A stretch of DNA of 64,000 nucleotides, from positions 432,452-496,451 of the forward strand of contig CANFJX010000001.1 of NCBI GenBank assembly GCA_947447665.1, written 5' to 3'. Position numbers and translations under genes: made by a program. Positions 19,042 to 31,309 of the stretch are shown here, in pieces (positions within the stretch are counted from its first letter, which is position 1; every line of letters begins with the position of its first letter). The DNA is from Bacteriovoracaceae bacterium. Its GTDB lineage: Bacteria > Bdellovibrionota > UBA1018. A model generated the notes under the pieces. It saw nothing but the letters and a program-made list of their open reading frames with translations, did not search any database and was not told where the DNA came from.

Positions 19042-19509
19042 TTGATATCAATCGAGTTACTTACCACTTCCCCTCTTTTTTGTGCCGATCTGCCTGATGA
19101 AGTCAGCAAATTAAAGTACCAAGCCTCCTTCAATTACTATCAGGGCCTCCGAAGCCTGGGGCACGCCCCCACTCCTCAAGAACAGGCCGATCTAGCGGGA
19201 AAGCTCTACTCGCCCCTCGTCAACCAATATGAGCAAGCAATTGAAGAGATCAACAACCAAGCGCTCGCAGAGGCCAAGACTCAGCACAAACAGGAAAGCG
19301 AGGCTTTACAACGAAAAACCACTGTAGCTCCACCACCCCCTCCTTCATCCACCGAACCTCACTTGCGCCAATCCAAACCCGGCGGCAGTCGAAACAACAG
19401 GCAACCGTCTCAAGTTAAGTCCGATCCTCCCGTGGTAATTGACGGGTCACAGTTTCCCAAGGTTTTGGTTTTTCCAGGCGTAAAAAATAGGCCTCAGCCC
19501 AGAAACTGA
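19042..19509 (+). CDS. small secreted protein, start uncertain
   Basis: The 155-residue frame from TTG at 19042 begins MISIELLTTSPLFCA, which is too short and uncharged to be a normal signal peptide. The open frame continues upstream to 18979 and encodes basic and hydrophobic residues (SKLKTRPTALLKWFTVTLISIELL) that make a proper signal peptide. No ATG, GTG or TTG exists there; an ATT at 18988 would start it perfectly. The mature part has a helical ~90-residue region then a Pro/Ser/Gln-rich tail. Unrecognised family; likely periplasmic. It is followed 58 bp later by the J-domain gene. Confidence 0.5.
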   Translation: MISIELLTTSPLFCADLPDEVSKLKYQASFNYYQGLRSLGHAPTPQEQADLAGKLYSPLVNQYEQAIEEINNQALAEAKTQHKQESEALQRKTTVAPPPPPSSTEPHLRQSKPGGSRNNRQPSQVKSDPPVVIDGSQFPKVLVFPGVKNRPQPRN

Positions 19510-19567
19510 AGAACTCCCGAGCGTTTTACCTTTCAATCTGTCTGAGCTCCTCCTAAGATCGCCGCTC

Positions 19568-20752
19568 GTGAGACACCGCCACAAAAAACTCAAGCAAACA
19601 CAAAGCGCAGGAAGCAAGGCTATCGTCTGGCTAGACATGGAGCCGCTTCTTCATCATGAGCGTGTTCGGTGCGAGAACGCAGCCAAGCAGCTCGAAGTAA
19701 TTCAGGAAGAGCTGAATCATTTTCGCGAAATCGCCGAGCCCGCGTATTCTGGCTGGTTTCATTCTCATTTCGGAAAAAGGGCAACTGAGCTACGCGAATT
19801 ACACTCGCGATGGTTGGAGCTGAATCATCTGATTTCTCAGGTCAACGCCGAAGCCTTCACCTCCGGCTGCTCTCACCGCACAGCACACGAACGAATCCAG
19901 CGAGCACGGTATAGAATGGAGGAAACAACCACAACACAGTCCCAGCAAGATGAAGACCCAGAAAATACGGAGCGCCAAGCGAGGGATACTGATTCAAAAA
20001 AAAGACCTCATCCTGAAGCAGAAGGTGATCTAACGCCTGAACTGGAGAGATTGCTTCGCCGGGAATTCGAGGAGATGGCCGGAGCCAGACCCAGAGACAA
20101 CCGGAGCCGGCGCGACTACGATGCGATGTTCAAAGAGTTTCAGGAACACTTTCGAGAAGAAGTTCTCGGCCAACCCAGGCAGAAGCGAAAAACTCCCTCT
20201 GATCAGCCTCCAAGATCACCCCAACCCACAAAGACGCCCCGCCCGCCCAATCCCGAAGAATCCCGAAGAAAACTGATTTATCGCACTCTGGCTCGCCGCC
20301 TCCACCCAGACGTGAACCCTGACCTTTCACCTCGTGAGCTCGGGCTTTGGCATGAAGTCCAGCTTGCCTACCAATCCAGGAGCATTGAAAAGCTAGAGAC
20401 TCTTCTAGCCCTCAGTGAATCTGGGGACTCGGAATGGATGTTTGGCAGCGTCCAGAGCGTATCTAGACTTCGGACCATTTTTTCAGACTTTAATAAAAAA
20501 ATCCGCTCGACCCAGAAGGAACTGAGAGAAAGAAAAAAAACGCCCTCATGGGAATACATGAGAGTGAGGGAAGACTCTTCGGGACTCAAGGAACTCAAGC
20601 GCCGAATTGCGAGAGAACTCAGAGACGCTGACGAAGAACTTCGATCCGAGATCCGCAATCTTGAGGAGGAAATAGACCTCTGGTCTCGGCCCTCAAGAAG
20701 CCAAAGAAACAAACTCCGCCGCCCTGAATTTTCATACCGAAGAAAATACTAA
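19568..20752 (+). CDS. J-domain (DnaJ-like) protein with coiled coils
   Basis: This 394-residue cytoplasmic protein is charged and helical throughout. The J-domain lies at about residues 228-280, with HPD at 246-248 within RLHPDVNPDLS and a following LWHEVQLAYQSR helix; HPD proteins stimulate the ATPase of DnaK-type Hsp70s. The first 120 residues and residues 300-380 look coiled coil. There is no Gly/Phe or zinc region, so it is a type III J-protein. The GTG start at 19568 is uncertain; an ATG at 19637 is an alternative. No hsp70 gene is adjacent, and a client role for the neighbouring secreted proteins is only speculation. Confidence 0.65.
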   Translation: MRHRHKKLKQTQSAGSKAIVWLDMEPLLHHERVRCENAAKQLEVIQEELNHFREIAEPAYSGWFHSHFGKRATELRELHSRWLELNHLISQVNAEAFTSGCSHRTAHERIQRARYRMEETTTTQSQQDEDPENTERQARDTDSKKRPHPEAEGDLTPELERLLRREFEEMAGARPRDNRSRRDYDAMFKEFQEHFREEVLGQPRQKRKTPSDQPPRSPQPTKTPRPPNPEESRRKLIYRTLARRLHPDVNPDLSPRELGLWHEVQLAYQSRSIEKLETLLALSESGDSEWMFGSVQSVSRLRTIFSDFNKKIRSTQKELRERKKTPSWEYMRVREDSSGLKELKRRIARELRDADEELRSEIRNLEEEIDLWSRPSRSQRNKLRRPEFSYRRKY

Positions 20753-20808
20753 CAAAACCTGCAGCACTTAACGCTCATCAAGCAACTGGGCAGACTTCAC
20801 TTGGTTCT

Positions 20809-20846
20809 CAAAAAAAAGGGCCACCGGTCCAAAACCGGCGGCCCTT
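20809..20846 (-). terminator. intrinsic terminator of the rpoBC/tRNA-Val unit
   Basis: On the minus strand, arms AAGGGCC-GCCGGT and ACCGG-TGGCCCTT (mismatch at one internal position) fold into a long GC-rich stem with a five-base loop. The 3' side is followed by a run of seven T. It lies 29 bp downstream of tRNA-Val and would end the long operon that includes rpoB and rpoC. Confidence 0.9.
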
Positions 20847-20874
20847 GTAACTATTGGATCGTTCGCTTAAAAAA

Positions 20875-20949
20875 TGGTGGGCACTGCAGGGATTGAACCT
20901 GCGACCTTGGCCGTGTAAAGACCCTGCTCTACCGCTGAGCTAAGCGCCC
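20875..20949 (-). tRNA. tRNA-Val (UAC)
   Basis: The 75-nt cloverleaf has a GGGCGCT/AGTGCCC acceptor stem, the GCTC/GAGC D-stem, GCAGG/CCTGC T-stem with TTCAATC loop, and an encoded CCA. The anticodon loop TTTACAC gives UAC (Val). The outermost anticodon-stem pair (27:43) appears to be G:A, a mild irregularity. It follows rpoC by 26 bp and precedes the terminator. Confidence 0.9.
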
Positions 20950-20974
20950 ATTTTTTAAGTCGAGTCGCGAGCTA

Positions 20975-23900
20975 CTACCTTACAGCAGTAGGTGCCACAG
21001 CAGCCTCAACTGCCGCTTCTTCGCGATCTTCTACTTCATCCTCAATTCGTGCTTGAAGATTCTTATACTTCAACAAACCAGTTCCAGCAGGAACCAATCG
21101 ACCCATGATGACATTTTCCTTCAAGCCGCGGAGAAAGTCGACTCTTCCGGCGATGCTGGCTTCCGTGAGAACCTTAGTGGTCTCCTGGAAGGAAGCAGCG
21201 GAAATGAAGCTCTCGGTGCTCAAAGAGGCTTTGGTAATCCCCAACAACAGCGGCTCTGCTGTTCCTGGAGCGCCACCGGTCTGCATGACCCTGTGGTTCT
21301 CAGCCTCAAAAGTCAGCTTGTCCGTCTGCTCACCCGGCAAGAATCCCGTGTCTCCCACGTCTTTAATTCTCACCTTGCGAAGCATCTGGCGAACGACCGT
21401 CTCGATGTGCTTATCGTTAATCTTAACGCCTTGCAACCGATAAACTTCCTGAACTTCATCGACCAAATACTTAGCCAATGCCTTTTCACCCAGAACTCGT
21501 AGAATATCATGCGGGTTAATCGGACCATCCATCAAGGGCTCGCCGGCTTTCACGTAGTCGCCTTCATTGACAGCCAAATGTCGACCCTTACCGATGAGGT
21601 ATTCCTTAGCTTCACCCATCTCTGGAGTCACGACGACTTTACGCTTGCCCTTGGTGTCTTTACCAAAGGAAACGGTCCCATCGATTTCGCTAATGACTGC
21701 AGCATCCTTCGGCTTTCTAGCTTCAAAGAGTTCAGCAACTCGGGGTAGACCCCCGGTAATGTCCTTCGTCTTCGTCGTTTCGCGATGGATCTTAGCAATG
21801 GTATCCCCAGCTTTGATCTCATGTCCGTCGTTGATGACCAAGTTGGCGCCAACGGGAATCATGTACCGAGCCAAGCGATTCGAGGACTCAATTCGAACCT
21901 GATTACCCTGAGCATCCAAAATCAAGACCTTAGGTCGCTTGTCCGAAGCCTTCGACTCCACGATGACCTTATGGGATAACCCAGTCACGCTGTCGAACTG
22001 CTCTTGCATGGTTAAGCCTTCTTCGATGTCTTCGAACTTAACCACACCGGAAGCTTCAGTGATGATTGGGGTCGAGTAAGGATCCCACTCAGCCATGAGC
22101 TTACCCTTTTCCACTCCGTCGCCATCCTTCACCAAGACTTTGGCTCCGTAAACAATCGGATACTTCTCGCGCTCGCGACCGTTTGCATCGAGAACGGCGA
22201 TTTCACCGTTACGGTTCATAACGGTCAGGTGGCCTTCCTTATTAGTCACGGTCATGACGTTATTAAACTTAACCTTACCCTTGGTCTTTGCCTCGAGAGT
22301 CGACTGTTCGGCTCGTCGAGATGCTGTACCACCGATATGGAATGTACGCATGGTCAACTGAGTACCTGGCTCACCGATAGACTGAGCAGCAATAACGCCT
22401 ACAGCTTCACCGATATTCACCATCCGACCGCGAGACAGATCACGCCCGTAACAGGCGCTGCAAATGCCCTTCTTAGACTGACACGTCAGCACGGAGCGAA
22501 TACGCACTCGGTCAATCCCTGCCTCGTCAATCTTCTTCATCAAGTCTTCGGTGATTTCACCGTTAGCAGGAACCAAAGTATCATTGCTCACTGGATCAAT
22601 TACGTCATCGAGAACCACGCGACCGAGAATTCGGTCACCCATCTTCTCGATCACTTCGCCACCCTCGATCAAAGCGGTAACAAAGAGTCCATCTAATGTC
22701 GCACAATCAACTTCGGTCACGATCACGTCTTGTGAGACGTCAACCAACCGGCGGGTCAAATATCCCGAGTTAGCCGTCTTCAATGCCGTATCTGCGAGAC
22801 CCTTTCGGGCACCGTGAGTGGACACGAAATACTGCAACACGGACAAGCCTTCGCGGAAGTTAGCCACGATCGGGGTCTCAATAATCTCGCCGGATGGCTT
22901 AGCCATCAAACCTCGCATACCTGCGAGCTGACGAATCTGAGCGTTACTACCTCGGGCACCAGAATCAGCCATCATAAAGATGGAATTGAAGGCTGGCCCC
23001 GTGATCTCAGTCTCCTTACCCTGCCATCCGGTAGGAGCGGCGAAGGTCTGGACCGATAACTTCTTCATCATGGCGCTTGCAATCTGTTCTGAGGTCTGAG
23101 CCCAAATATCGATCACCTTATTGTAGCGCTCGCCGTCGGTGATTAACCCCTCAATGTACTGGTTCTCAATTTCTTGAACTTGCTGGTAAGCCTTCTCAAG
23201 AAACTCCTTTTTCTGTGGCGGCATGAGCATGTCATGAACCGAAATAGAAATCCCGGCACGCATAGCCTGACGGAACCCAGTCTGCATCAAGTGATCTGCT
23301 AACAAGACCGTCTTCTTGTTACCGGTGAGCCGGTAACAGAGATCGATCAACTCAGCCAAATCCTTCTTGCCCAAAACCTTATTATAAGCCGAGAACGGAA
23401 TTTCTTCAGGTATCACCTCTGAAAGAATCGATCTTCCAACGGTGGTATCTTCAATTTTACCGTGAATGCGGCATTTCACCTTAGTCTGCAAACCAACGAT
23501 GCCAGCATCAAATGCGTAATGCACTTCGGTCGGGCTGGAGAAAGTCTTTCCTTCGCCCTTTCCGAATGGACGGTCTCGAGTCATGTAATAAAGACCCAAG
23601 ACGATATCCTGCGAAGGCACGATAATAGGCTTACCGTGAGCGGGCGAAAGAATGTTATTGGTCGACATCATCAGCACGCGGGCTTCGATCTGAGCTTCAA
23701 TCGATAGCGGCACGTGAACAGCCATTTGGTCACCATCGAAGTCGGCGTTAAACGCTGCGCAGACGAGCGGGTGAAGCTGAATAGCCTTTCCTTCGATCAG
23801 GACAGGTTCGAAAGCCTGAATACCCAAACGATGGAGAGTCGGAGCGCGATTCAAAAGCACAGGATGCTCTCTCACCACTTCTTCAAGAATGTCCCAAACT

Positions 23901-25120
23901 TCCTGTCTCTGCTTCTCAACCATCTTCTTCGCAGATTTGATGGTGGTCACATAACCGTACTCAGAAAGCTTGTTGTAAATAAAAGGTTTGAAAAGCTCGA
24001 GGGCCATGACCTTAGGGAGACCGCACTGATGCAATCTCAACTCAGGACCCACAACAATTACAGAACGACCGGAGTAATCGACTCGCTTACCAAGCAAATT
24101 CTGTCTGAATCGTCCTTGCTTGCCCTTGAGCATATCGGACAAAGACCTTAATGGTCTCTTGTTTGGACCCGTAAAGGTCTTGCCACGTCGACCGTTGTCG
24201 AAAAGAGCATCTACCGATTCTTGAAGCATTCGCTTCTCGTTTCGAATGATGATCTCGGGAGCGTTGAGCTCCATCAGGCGCCTCAAACGATTATTTCGAT
24301 TGATTACCCGACGGTAAAGATCGTTAAGATCTGAGGTAGCGAATCTTCCGCCATCTAAAGGCACCAAGGGACGCAACTCAGGTGGAATCACAGGAATTAC
24401 TTCCAACATCATCCATTCGGGACGATTGGTACCACTCAACTTAAACGCCTCGACCACCTTAAGTCGCTTCGAAAGCTTGGTCCTCTGAGCCTCGGAAGAA
24501 GTCTGCTTTAATTCTCTCCTGAGCTGACGAGAGAGAACTTCCACGTCTACCTTTTTAAGGATGTCTCGGATCGCCTCACCACCCATACCAGCGGTAAAAC
24601 TGAAACCCTCTTTGATGAGCTGGGCGTGTTTTTCTTCAGAGATCACAGAATTTTCTTCTACGCCGCTGTTGCCTGGATCTAAAACCAGATGGGCTTCGCA
24701 GTAGAGAACCTTCTCGAGCTCCTTCAGGGTAATATCCAATAGCGCCCCGATTCGGGACGGTAGTGAACGCAAGAACCAAATATGAGCGACCGGAGTAGCC
24801 AATTCAATGTGCCCGAGTCTCTCGCGACGGACCTTCGATTGAATCACCTCGACGCCGCACTTTTCACAAACCACACCGCGGTGTTTCATCCGCTTGTATT
24901 TGCCGCAATTACATTCGTAATCCTTCACAGGACCGAAAATTTTTGCGCAGAACAGTCCGTCTCTCTCGGGCTTAAAGGTCCGATAATTGATCGTTTCTGG
25001 CTTCTTCACCTCACCGAAGGACCACTCACGGATCTTTTCAGGCGAAGCTAAAGAAATACGAATTCCAGTAAAACTCAGCGGATCTTTGGGTTTATCAAAA
25101 AAGTTAAGAAGATCTTTCAT
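20975..25120 (-). CDS. rpoC: RNA polymerase beta' subunit
   Basis: This is the catalytic large subunit of RNA polymerase. The 1381-residue protein starts with the clamp and its zinc ribbon ([13 protein letters not shown]...CEKC). It has the NADFDGD active-site motif, in which the three Asp bind the catalytic Mg, and ends with an acidic, Glu/Ala-rich tail. A second zinc site near the middle reads [15 protein letters not shown]. Length is typical for proteobacteria. It is 17 bp downstream of rpoB in the standard rpoBC order, with tRNA-Val and a terminator after it. Confidence 0.99.
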   Translation of the reverse strand: MKDLLNFFDKPKDPLSFTGIRISLASPEKIREWSFGEVKKPETINYRTFKPERDGLFCAKIFGPVKDYECNCGKYKRMKHRGVVCEKCGVEVIQSKVRRERLGHIELATPVAHIWFLRSLPSRIGALLDITLKELEKVLYCEAHLVLDPGNSGVEENSVISEEKHAQLIKEGFSFTAGMGGEAIRDILKKVDVEVLSRQLRRELKQTSSEAQRTKLSKRLKVVEAFKLSGTNRPEWMMLEVIPVIPPELRPLVPLDGGRFATSDLNDLYRRVINRNNRLRRLMELNAPEIIIRNEKRMLQESVDALFDNGRRGKTFTGPNKRPLRSLSDMLKGKQGRFRQNLLGKRVDYSGRSVIVVGPELRLHQCGLPKVMALELFKPFIYNKLSEYGYVTTIKSAKKMVEKQRQEVWDILEEVVREHPVLLNRAPTLHRLGIQAFEPVLIEGKAIQLHPLVCAAFNADFDGDQMAVHVPLSIEAQIEARVLMMSTNNILSPAHGKPIIVPSQDIVLGLYYMTRDRPFGKGEGKTFSSPTEVHYAFDAGIVGLQTKVKCRIHGKIEDTTVGRSILSEVIPEEIPFSAYNKVLGKKDLAELIDLCYRLTGNKKTVLLADHLMQTGFRQAMRAGISISVHDMLMPPQKKEFLEKAYQQVQEIENQYIEGLITDGERYNKVIDIWAQTSEQIASAMMKKLSVQTFAAPTGWQGKETEITGPAFNSIFMMADSGARGSNAQIRQLAGMRGLMAKPSGEIIETPIVANFREGLSVLQYFVSTHGARKGLADTALKTANSGYLTRRLVDVSQDVIVTEVDCATLDGLFVTALIEGGEVIEKMGDRILGRVVLDDVIDPVSNDTLVPANGEITEDLMKKIDEAGIDRVRIRSVLTCQSKKGICSACYGRDLSRGRMVNIGEAVGVIAAQSIGEPGTQLTMRTFHIGGTASRRAEQSTLEAKTKGKVKFNNVMTVTNKEGHLTVMNRNGEIAVLDANGREREKYPIVYGAKVLVKDGDGVEKGKLMAEWDPYSTPIITEASGVVKFEDIEEGLTMQEQFDSVTGLSHKVIVESKASDKRPKVLILDAQGNQVRIESSNRLARYMIPVGANLVINDGHEIKAGDTIAKIHRETTKTKDITGGLPRVAELFEARKPKDAAVISEIDGTVSFGKDTKGKRKVVVTPEMGEAKEYLIGKGRHLAVNEGDYVKAGEPLMDGPINPHDILRVLGEKALAKYLVDEVQEVYRLQGVKINDKHIETVVRQMLRKVRIKDVGDTGFLPGEQTDKLTFEAENHRVMQTGGAPGTAEPLLLGITKASLSTESFISAASFQETTKVLTEASIAGRVDFLRGLKENVIMGRLVPAGTGLLKYKNLQARIEDEVEDREEAAVEAAVAPTAVR

Positions 25121-25136
25121 TTTAGCTCCTGACTAA

Positions 25137-28100
25137 TTAAATCAATTCGGCTTTAAGCTCTTTTTCGTCTTCTTCAATCAGTTCGACGTTGAGCGCCAAG
25201 CTTTGGAGTTCCTTCACCAAAACGTTGAAGGATTCAGGTAGACCAGGTTCAAGCAATTGCTCGCCCTTGACGATCGCTTCGTACATGCGATTACGTCCAG
25301 TCACGTCATCTGACTTCACCGTGAGGAATTCTTGAAGACCGTAAGCGGCACCATAAGCTTCAAGCGCCCAGACTTCCATTTCTCCAAGTCTTTGGCCCCC
25401 GAATTGAGCCTTACCGCCGAGTGGCTGTTGAGTCACTAAGCTATAGGGTCCGATACTTCGTGCGTGGATCTTTTCCTCAACCAAGTGATGCAACTTCAGC
25501 ATGTACATAATGCCAACCGTCACGTCCTCAGCAAAAGGCTCTCCAGAAACACCATCATAAAGGGTCGTCTGGCCGCGCGCAGGCAACTCAGCAACATTCA
25601 GCATGCCCTCGATATCCTTCTCGCTCGCACCGTCAAACACAGGTGAGGCAACGTGGATACCGCGTCGCAGATGAATCGCCATCTTCTTCAACTCGTCCTC
25701 AGAAGCTTGATCGACATATCGATCCACTTCAGCGTGACTGTAAGTTTGCTTAAGAAGCTTTTTCAGCCCGTTAGCATTGAAATTCTCAAGATAGGCATTC
25801 ACCTTCTCGCCAATCCCATGAGCAGCCCAACCTAAGGTAACCTCAAGAAGCTGCCCGATATTCATACGAGATGGAACGCCCAAAGGATTCAACACCATGT
25901 CCACAGGACTTCCATTAGCCATGAACGGCATATCTTCCATCGGAAGGATACGGCTGATCACCCCTTTGTTCCCATGTCGGCCGGCCATCTTATCGCCCAC
26001 CTGGAGACGTCTCTTGATGGCGATCTGAACCTTAACCATCTTGATAACGCCTGGAGCAAGCTCGTCGCCACGCTTCAACTTGTCTGTCTTTTCTTTGAAG
26101 ACGTAACGAACAGCTTCGATTTTTTCCTTAGCTGTCTTCATCACGGCAGTCACTTCTTGCTCTAACTCATCCTTAACAGGAATAAATCCGAGCAAATCGA
26201 AGGGAATGCTGGTCAAGGTGCTAGCTTCAAGCTTTTGACCCTTCTTCAGAAGCTCTTCCGAGCCGTCTTCAGACAACAATTTACCGGTAGTCACTGCCCC
26301 TGCGAGCGAATGAGCAATCTTATTCAGTGCAGACTGGCGTATGGCGTCGGTCTCGATCTTTTCATCACGACGAATTCTACCAATTTGCTCTTCGAGAATG
26401 GACTTGGTGCGCTCATCAGGCTCGGTCCCTTCGCGCGCAAAGACTTGGGTATTGATGACGATCCCTTGGACTCCCGAAGGAACCCGAAGCGATGTGTCTC
26501 GAACATCCCCTGCCTTTTCACCGAAGATAGCACGAAGCAATTTCTCTTCAGGAGAGAGCTGAGTTTCACCCTTAGGCGTAACTTTCCCAACCAGGATATC
26601 GCCCGGCTTAACTTCTGCTCCGATTCGAATAATACCGCTCTGATCCAGGTCCTTGAGTGCTTCTTCGCCCACATTTGGAATGTCGCGAGTAATTTCCTCT
26701 TTACCTAATTTAGTATCACGAGCCACGCACTCAAATTCCTCGATGTGAATCGAGGTGAAAGTGTCCTCTTTAATGAGGCGCTCGGAAATCAGGATCGAAT
26801 CTTCGAAATTGTAACCGCTCCAAGGCATAAACGCGATCAACACGTTCTGACCCAATGCCAACTCTCCGGCATCGGTCGCAGGACCGTCAGCAAGGACGTC
26901 GCCTGCCTTAACGTGATCGCCCATATTGACCACAGGTCTCTGGGTGACGCAGGTGTTTTGGTTAGATCGCTGATACTTCGTCAAGTTATAAATATCAACG
27001 TCTGAGCCCACTTCGTCAGCATCAGAGTGGTCGCGACGGACCACAATCTTGGTCCCGTCGACCATGATCACTTCACCGCCGAACTTATTCACGATGATTT
27101 GGCCTGAGTCACGGGCAACGATTCGCTCAATCCCAGTGCCTACCAGCGGAGCGTGAGTCCGAATCAACGGAACAGCCTGCCGTTGCATGTTCGAGCCCAT
27201 CAATGCTCGGTTAGCATCGTCATGCTCGAGGAAAGGAATCAACGAAGCAGCGATCGACACCAATTGGTTAGGTGACACGTCCATCAACTCTACGTCATCA
27301 GGATTAACTAATGCGAAGTCGCCCTTACGACGAGCTGAAATCAACTCACCGGAGAGAGCCCCAACCTTCAAGGCTTCTGGAGCGACTTGGGCAATAATCT
27401 TATTCTCTTCTTCAGTAGCTGTGAAGAAGCGAATCTCATCCGAAACATCCTTGGCCTGAATGACACGATACGGCGTCTCAATGAAGCCAAACTCGTTAAC
27501 GCGGGCATACGTCGACAAACTGGCGATCAAACCAATGTTTGGACCTTCAGGAGTCTCGATCGGACAAATTCGACCGTAATGGGTGTTATGAACGTCGCGA
27601 ACCTCAAAGCCGGCCCTCTCGCGAGTCAAGCCGCCGGGCCCGAGGGCCGAGAGACGTCTCTTATGGGTGACTTCGGATAATGGATTCGTTTGATCCATAA
27701 ACTGGGAAAGCTGGCTGGAACCAAAGAATTCCTTGACCACAGCCGAAACCGGCTTCTGGTTAATCAAGTCATGAGGCATGAGCGTTTCAATTTCTTGAAT
27801 GCTCATTCGCTCCTTGATTGCCCTTTCCATACGAACTAAACCGATTCTGTACTGATTCTCGATTAACTCACCCACCGCTCGAACTCGGCGATTACCTAGG
27901 TGATCGATATCATCAATCGTTCCGCGGCCGTTATTCAACTCACACAAGTAAAGGAGAGTGGAAAGAATGTCCTGCTTAGTAAGAACCGTAGTCTCAGAGG
28001 GAATAGCATTTTCTGGAAACTTATAATTCAACTTCAATCGTCCCACTCGGGACAGGTCGTAACGATCTGGGTTGAAGAAGAGATTCTCGGAGAGTAACTT

Positions 28101-29270
28101 GGCAGCCTCAACGGTCGGAGGATCTCCGGGCCTCATTCTCTTATAAATTTCGATGAGAGCTTCCTCTGGGCTGGAAACCTTATCCAAAGTTAAGGTCTCA
28201 CGAATAAACGCGCCGTAGCTCAGATTATCGGTGAAGATCACCTTAACTTGATTGATCCCACGTCCCCGAAGTTCCTGAATTTTCTCTTCGCTCAGCTCTT
28301 GGTTAGTCTCTAATAAAACTTCACCGGTGCGCTCGTCGACAGTATCTTCGGAGGCAACTCGACCGATAACGACTTCGAGAGGAACCTCAAGTCGGGTAAT
28401 CCCGACCTCTTGAATTCTCTTAATGACTGCTTTGGTAAATTTGCGGTTTTTCTTAACGATAATATCGCCAGACTTAGGATCGAGGATATCGTCCTCGGCT
28501 CGCTGACCGCCCAAAATATCTAGATCTACTTGTTTGTAGAATTTTCCATCTTCGTCGAAGACCAAGGTTTCAACGCGATAGAAGTAGTTCAGAATCTCCT
28601 GGTTAGACATCCCTAACGCACGAAGAATAATGGTAGCTGGAAGCTTCCTCTTTCGATCGATTCTGGCGTAGAGAACGTCCTTATGATCGAACTCGAAATC
28701 GAGCCAAGATCCCCGATGAGGGATAATCCGGGCAGAGTACAAAATTTTGCCACTGGAGTGGCTCTTACCCTGGTCGTGGTCAAAAATAACGCCAGGAGAG
28801 CGGTGTAACTGACTAACAATAACTCGCTCTGTACCATTAATAATAAACGAGCCAGCCTCAGTCATCAGGGGAATTTCACCCATGTAGACTTCTTGCTCTT
28901 TAATGTCTCGAATATTTCTGGTTCCGGTCTCTTCTTCGACCTCGTACACCACAAGGCGCACGGTGATCTTTAAAGGTGCGGCGAATGTCATTCCTCGCTG
29001 ACGGCACTCGGCAACGTCGTATTTAGGCTTCTCGAGAACGTAGCTCTCGAACTCCAATGAAGCGGTTCGATTAAAATCTTCGATTGGAAATACAGACTTG
29101 AAGACTGCCTGCAGACCCATGGTCTCCCTTTTGCTTGGGAGGCAATCGGCTTGCAAAAACTTCTCATACGACTTTCGCTGAAGCTCTATGAGATTCGGAA
29201 TCTCCACCGGAGATGCTATTTTAGAGAAATCCTTACGAACTCGGCGATTTTCCGAAAAAAGAGAACTCAT
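25137..29270 (-). CDS. rpoB: RNA polymerase beta subunit
   Basis: RpoB forms the other half of the RNA polymerase active-site channel and the rifampicin pocket. The 1377-residue protein begins [17 protein letters not shown] and has the expected rif region ([33 protein letters not shown]) and C-terminal clamp residues. I start it at 29270 because AGGAGCG sits immediately upstream; the frame extends to 29339 but that extension is not family-like. It is followed by rpoC and preceded by rplL, in the universal rplKAJL-rpoBC order. Confidence 0.98.
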   Translation of the reverse strand: MSSLFSENRRVRKDFSKIASPVEIPNLIELQRKSYEKFLQADCLPSKRETMGLQAVFKSVFPIEDFNRTASLEFESYVLEKPKYDVAECRQRGMTFAAPLKITVRLVVYEVEEETGTRNIRDIKEQEVYMGEIPLMTEAGSFIINGTERVIVSQLHRSPGVIFDHDQGKSHSSGKILYSARIIPHRGSWLDFEFDHKDVLYARIDRKRKLPATIILRALGMSNQEILNYFYRVETLVFDEDGKFYKQVDLDILGGQRAEDDILDPKSGDIIVKKNRKFTKAVIKRIQEVGITRLEVPLEVVIGRVASEDTVDERTGEVLLETNQELSEEKIQELRGRGINQVKVIFTDNLSYGAFIRETLTLDKVSSPEEALIEIYKRMRPGDPPTVEAAKLLSENLFFNPDRYDLSRVGRLKLNYKFPENAIPSETTVLTKQDILSTLLYLCELNNGRGTIDDIDHLGNRRVRAVGELIENQYRIGLVRMERAIKERMSIQEIETLMPHDLINQKPVSAVVKEFFGSSQLSQFMDQTNPLSEVTHKRRLSALGPGGLTRERAGFEVRDVHNTHYGRICPIETPEGPNIGLIASLSTYARVNEFGFIETPYRVIQAKDVSDEIRFFTATEEENKIIAQVAPEALKVGALSGELISARRKGDFALVNPDDVELMDVSPNQLVSIAASLIPFLEHDDANRALMGSNMQRQAVPLIRTHAPLVGTGIERIVARDSGQIIVNKFGGEVIMVDGTKIVVRRDHSDADEVGSDVDIYNLTKYQRSNQNTCVTQRPVVNMGDHVKAGDVLADGPATDAGELALGQNVLIAFMPWSGYNFEDSILISERLIKEDTFTSIHIEEFECVARDTKLGKEEITRDIPNVGEEALKDLDQSGIIRIGAEVKPGDILVGKVTPKGETQLSPEEKLLRAIFGEKAGDVRDTSLRVPSGVQGIVINTQVFAREGTEPDERTKSILEEQIGRIRRDEKIETDAIRQSALNKIAHSLAGAVTTGKLLSEDGSEELLKKGQKLEASTLTSIPFDLLGFIPVKDELEQEVTAVMKTAKEKIEAVRYVFKEKTDKLKRGDELAPGVIKMVKVQIAIKRRLQVGDKMAGRHGNKGVISRILPMEDMPFMANGSPVDMVLNPLGVPSRMNIGQLLEVTLGWAAHGIGEKVNAYLENFNANGLKKLLKQTYSHAEVDRYVDQASEDELKKMAIHLRRGIHVASPVFDGASEKDIEGMLNVAELPARGQTTLYDGVSGEPFAEDVTVGIMYMLKLHHLVEEKIHARSIGPYSLVTQQPLGGKAQFGGQRLGEMEVWALEAYGAAYGLQEFLTVKSDDVTGRNRMYEAIVKGEQLLEPGLPESFNVLVKELQSLALNVELIEEDEKELKAELI

Positions 29271-29392
29271 GAACGCTCCTACAAAGAATAGACATTTCGT
29301 TAACGGACCCAAGCCTACCTGAATTTTGTCAGAAGGCAAGGGTCCGGTACGATTTTTGAACCAGAGGTACTAGCAAAGACTGCGAATCGGGA

Positions 29393-29776
29393 CTACTTGA
29401 TCTCGACTTTTGCGCCTTCAGCCTCAAGCTTCTTCTTGATGTCTTCAGCTTCTTGCTTGTTCACGCCTTCCTTCAAAGACTTAGGAGCGCCTTCGACGAG
29501 GTCTTTAGCTTCTTTCAAGCCCAAACCTGTGATCGCGCGAACTTCCTTGATGACGTTAATCTTTTTCTCGCCGGCTGCAGCAAGAATTACGGAGAACTCG
29601 GTCTTAGCTTCGACAGCAGCACCGGCACCAGCGCCTGGCATCACAGCCATTGCCATCGGAGCAGCAGCGGATACACCAAACTTGGTTTCGAGATCTTTCA
29701 CCAAATGGGAAAGCTCGAGAACGGACATATTTTCAATGAAAGAAACAACTTGTTCTTTTGTTACGGCAGTTGACAT
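29393..29776 (-). CDS. rplL: ribosomal protein bL12 (L7/L12)
   Basis: This 127-residue stalk protein has an N-terminal dimerisation helix ([20 protein letters not shown]), an Ala/Gly/Pro hinge ([14 protein letters not shown]) and the C-terminal domain ([27 protein letters not shown]) that recruits translation GTPases. Size and order match the family. It sits between rplJ upstream and rpoB downstream, with a 122-bp gap before rpoB and a 133-bp gap after rplJ. Confidence 0.98.
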   Translation of the reverse strand: MSTAVTKEQVVSFIENMSVLELSHLVKDLETKFGVSAAAPMAMAVMPGAGAGAAVEAKTEFSVILAAAGEKKINVIKEVRAITGLGLKEAKDLVEGAPKSLKEGVNKQEAEDIKKKLEAEGAKVEIK

Positions 29777-29909
29777 GTTTTACCTCTTTTACTTCGCGCC
29801 CTAAGCCATCTTAGCTGCAGGCTTCGGTCCCTCTAGTTCTTATATAAGGACCCGTTTGCTAGCAGTCTCCTTGACCGCCAGTTGAAATCACGACTCTACA
29901 GTCCCCGCA

Positions 29910-30449
29910 TCAGGACTGAGACTCAGTTTTCTTTTTTTCAATCGCTGCCAAAGCTGTGACCAGCCCACGAGGCACAGCTGCGAGCACACTGACAAAGTTC
30001 CTGGCTGGCGCATTCATCGTACTCAATAACTGCGCTAACAGGACCTCTCTGCTAGGAAGCTTTGCAAGCGTTTCAACTCCAGACGCGTCGATTCGCTTTT
30101 GACCCATGAGGCTATCTTTTAACTTCAGCGCCTCATTATCCTGAGCAAACTTATGAATGATTTTAGCAGCTCCAGCAGGATCGCCAAATGCAAAGGCAAC
30201 GAGGGTAGGACCTACCACTTCGTCCATCAGTGCCTTAGCCTGATCGCCCATGGCACCATCTTTAGTAACCAGGCGAGCCACATTATTTTTCAAAACTTTA
30301 ACTTCAACGTTGCTTCCACGAAGCAACCGTCTCAGGTCATCTGCACGACTTGACGACAATCCCTTATAATCTGCAAAGATAGCCACTTGGGCTCTTGAAA
30401 ACTTATCTTTTAACTCACTTGCGAGTTGAGTCTTCTCTGAACGATTCAT
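29910..30449 (-). CDS. rplJ: ribosomal protein uL10
   Basis: This 179-residue protein anchors L12 to the large subunit; the N-terminal NRSEKTQLASELKDKF and VEVKVLKNNVARL match the rRNA-binding part, and the C-terminal half is the helical L12-binding region. L10-L12 usually represses its own operon by binding a leader; the upstream spacer here is only 49 bp, so any leader structure would have to lie in or near rplA. Order rplA-rplJ-rplL is standard. Confidence 0.97.
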   Translation of the reverse strand: MNRSEKTQLASELKDKFSRAQVAIFADYKGLSSSRADDLRRLLRGSNVEVKVLKNNVARLVTKDGAMGDQAKALMDEVVGPTLVAFAFGDPAGAAKIIHKFAQDNEALKLKDSLMGQKRIDASGVETLAKLPSREVLLAQLLSTMNAPARNFVSVLAAVPRGLVTALAAIEKKKTESQS

Positions 30450-30498
30450 ATTATAGACCTCTTTATATCGATCAATATCCTGATTAACTTACGGAACA

Positions 30499-31245
30499 TC
30501 AAGCCAAGCCAGCAGAGGCTAGCGCATCCATCGGATCAACGGTAATCCCCGGACTCATTGTGGTCGACAACGTAATGTTCTTTAAGTAGGTGCCCTTGCT
30601 AGTAGGCGGCTTAGCCTTAACGATGACACTAGCCAAAGTGTTGAAGTTGTCCCTGAGCTTCTCAGCTCCAAAGGACTTCTTACCGATAGCGACATGAATA
30701 ATTCCTGTCTTCTCAGTTCTGTATTCAACCTTACCGAGTTTCTGCTCCTTGACGGCCTTAGCCACGTCGAAAGTAACAGTCCCAAGCTTTGGATTTGGCA
30801 TCAATCCCTTAGGCCCTAAGAGCTTGCCAATCTTTGAAACAGCGACCATCATGTCAGGTGTGGCTACCATCTTATCAAACTCAAACCAGCCGCCAGCGAT
30901 TTTCTCGATCAAATCTTCTGCACCAACCATGTCGGCGCCTGCAGCGGTAGCTTCTTTGGCCTTTTCGCCTTTAGCTAGCACAGCAACTCGAACCGTTTTC
31001 CCGATTCCGTGAGGAAGAACCACTGCACCTCTAACCATCTGGTCGGCGTGCTTTGGGTCAACTCCCAAGTTAAAGGAAACGTCGACAGCCTCGTCAAACT
31101 TTGCAAAAGAAATCTCAGGAATCAGCCCGAAAGCTTCTGCAACAGTGTACTTCTTATTGGCGTCTACCTTCTCCAAAGCATTCAGGTACTTTTTACCATG
31201 TTTGCCGCTGCCTGCTACTTTTACTCTCTTTTCAACTGCACTCAT
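30499..31245 (-). CDS. rplA: ribosomal protein uL1
   Basis: The 248-residue protein forms the mobile L1 stalk that helps release deacylated tRNA from the E site. Family features include [42 protein letters not shown] and the closing domain with [15 protein letters not shown]. In many bacteria it represses the rplK-rplA mRNA. Size is slightly longer than E. coli (234) from a short basic N-terminus. It lies 64 bp downstream of rplK. Confidence 0.98.
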   Translation of the reverse strand: MSAVEKRVKVAGSGKHGKKYLNALEKVDANKKYTVAEAFGLIPEISFAKFDEAVDVSFNLGVDPKHADQMVRGAVVLPHGIGKTVRVAVLAKGEKAKEATAAGADMVGAEDLIEKIAGGWFEFDKMVATPDMMVAVSKIGKLLGPKGLMPNPKLGTVTFDVAKAVKEQKLGKVEYRTEKTGIIHVAIGKKSFGAEKLRDNFNTLASVIVKAKPPTSKGTYLKNITLSTTMSPGITVDPMDALASAGLA

Positions 31246-31309
31246 ATCTCTACCTCCGTGGTTCTAGCGCTCGCCTTAGAGCGAGCTCCCACTGATCTTT
31301 AAAAAACTC

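Noticed and set aside
20975..29270. Many plus-strand ORFs opposite rpoB and rpoC
   Set aside because: They are antisense shadows of long conserved genes, with no ribosome binding sites or family motifs.
29271..29339. 23-residue extension of rpoB
   Set aside because: The ATG at 29270 has an AGGAGCG site and the expected family N-terminus.
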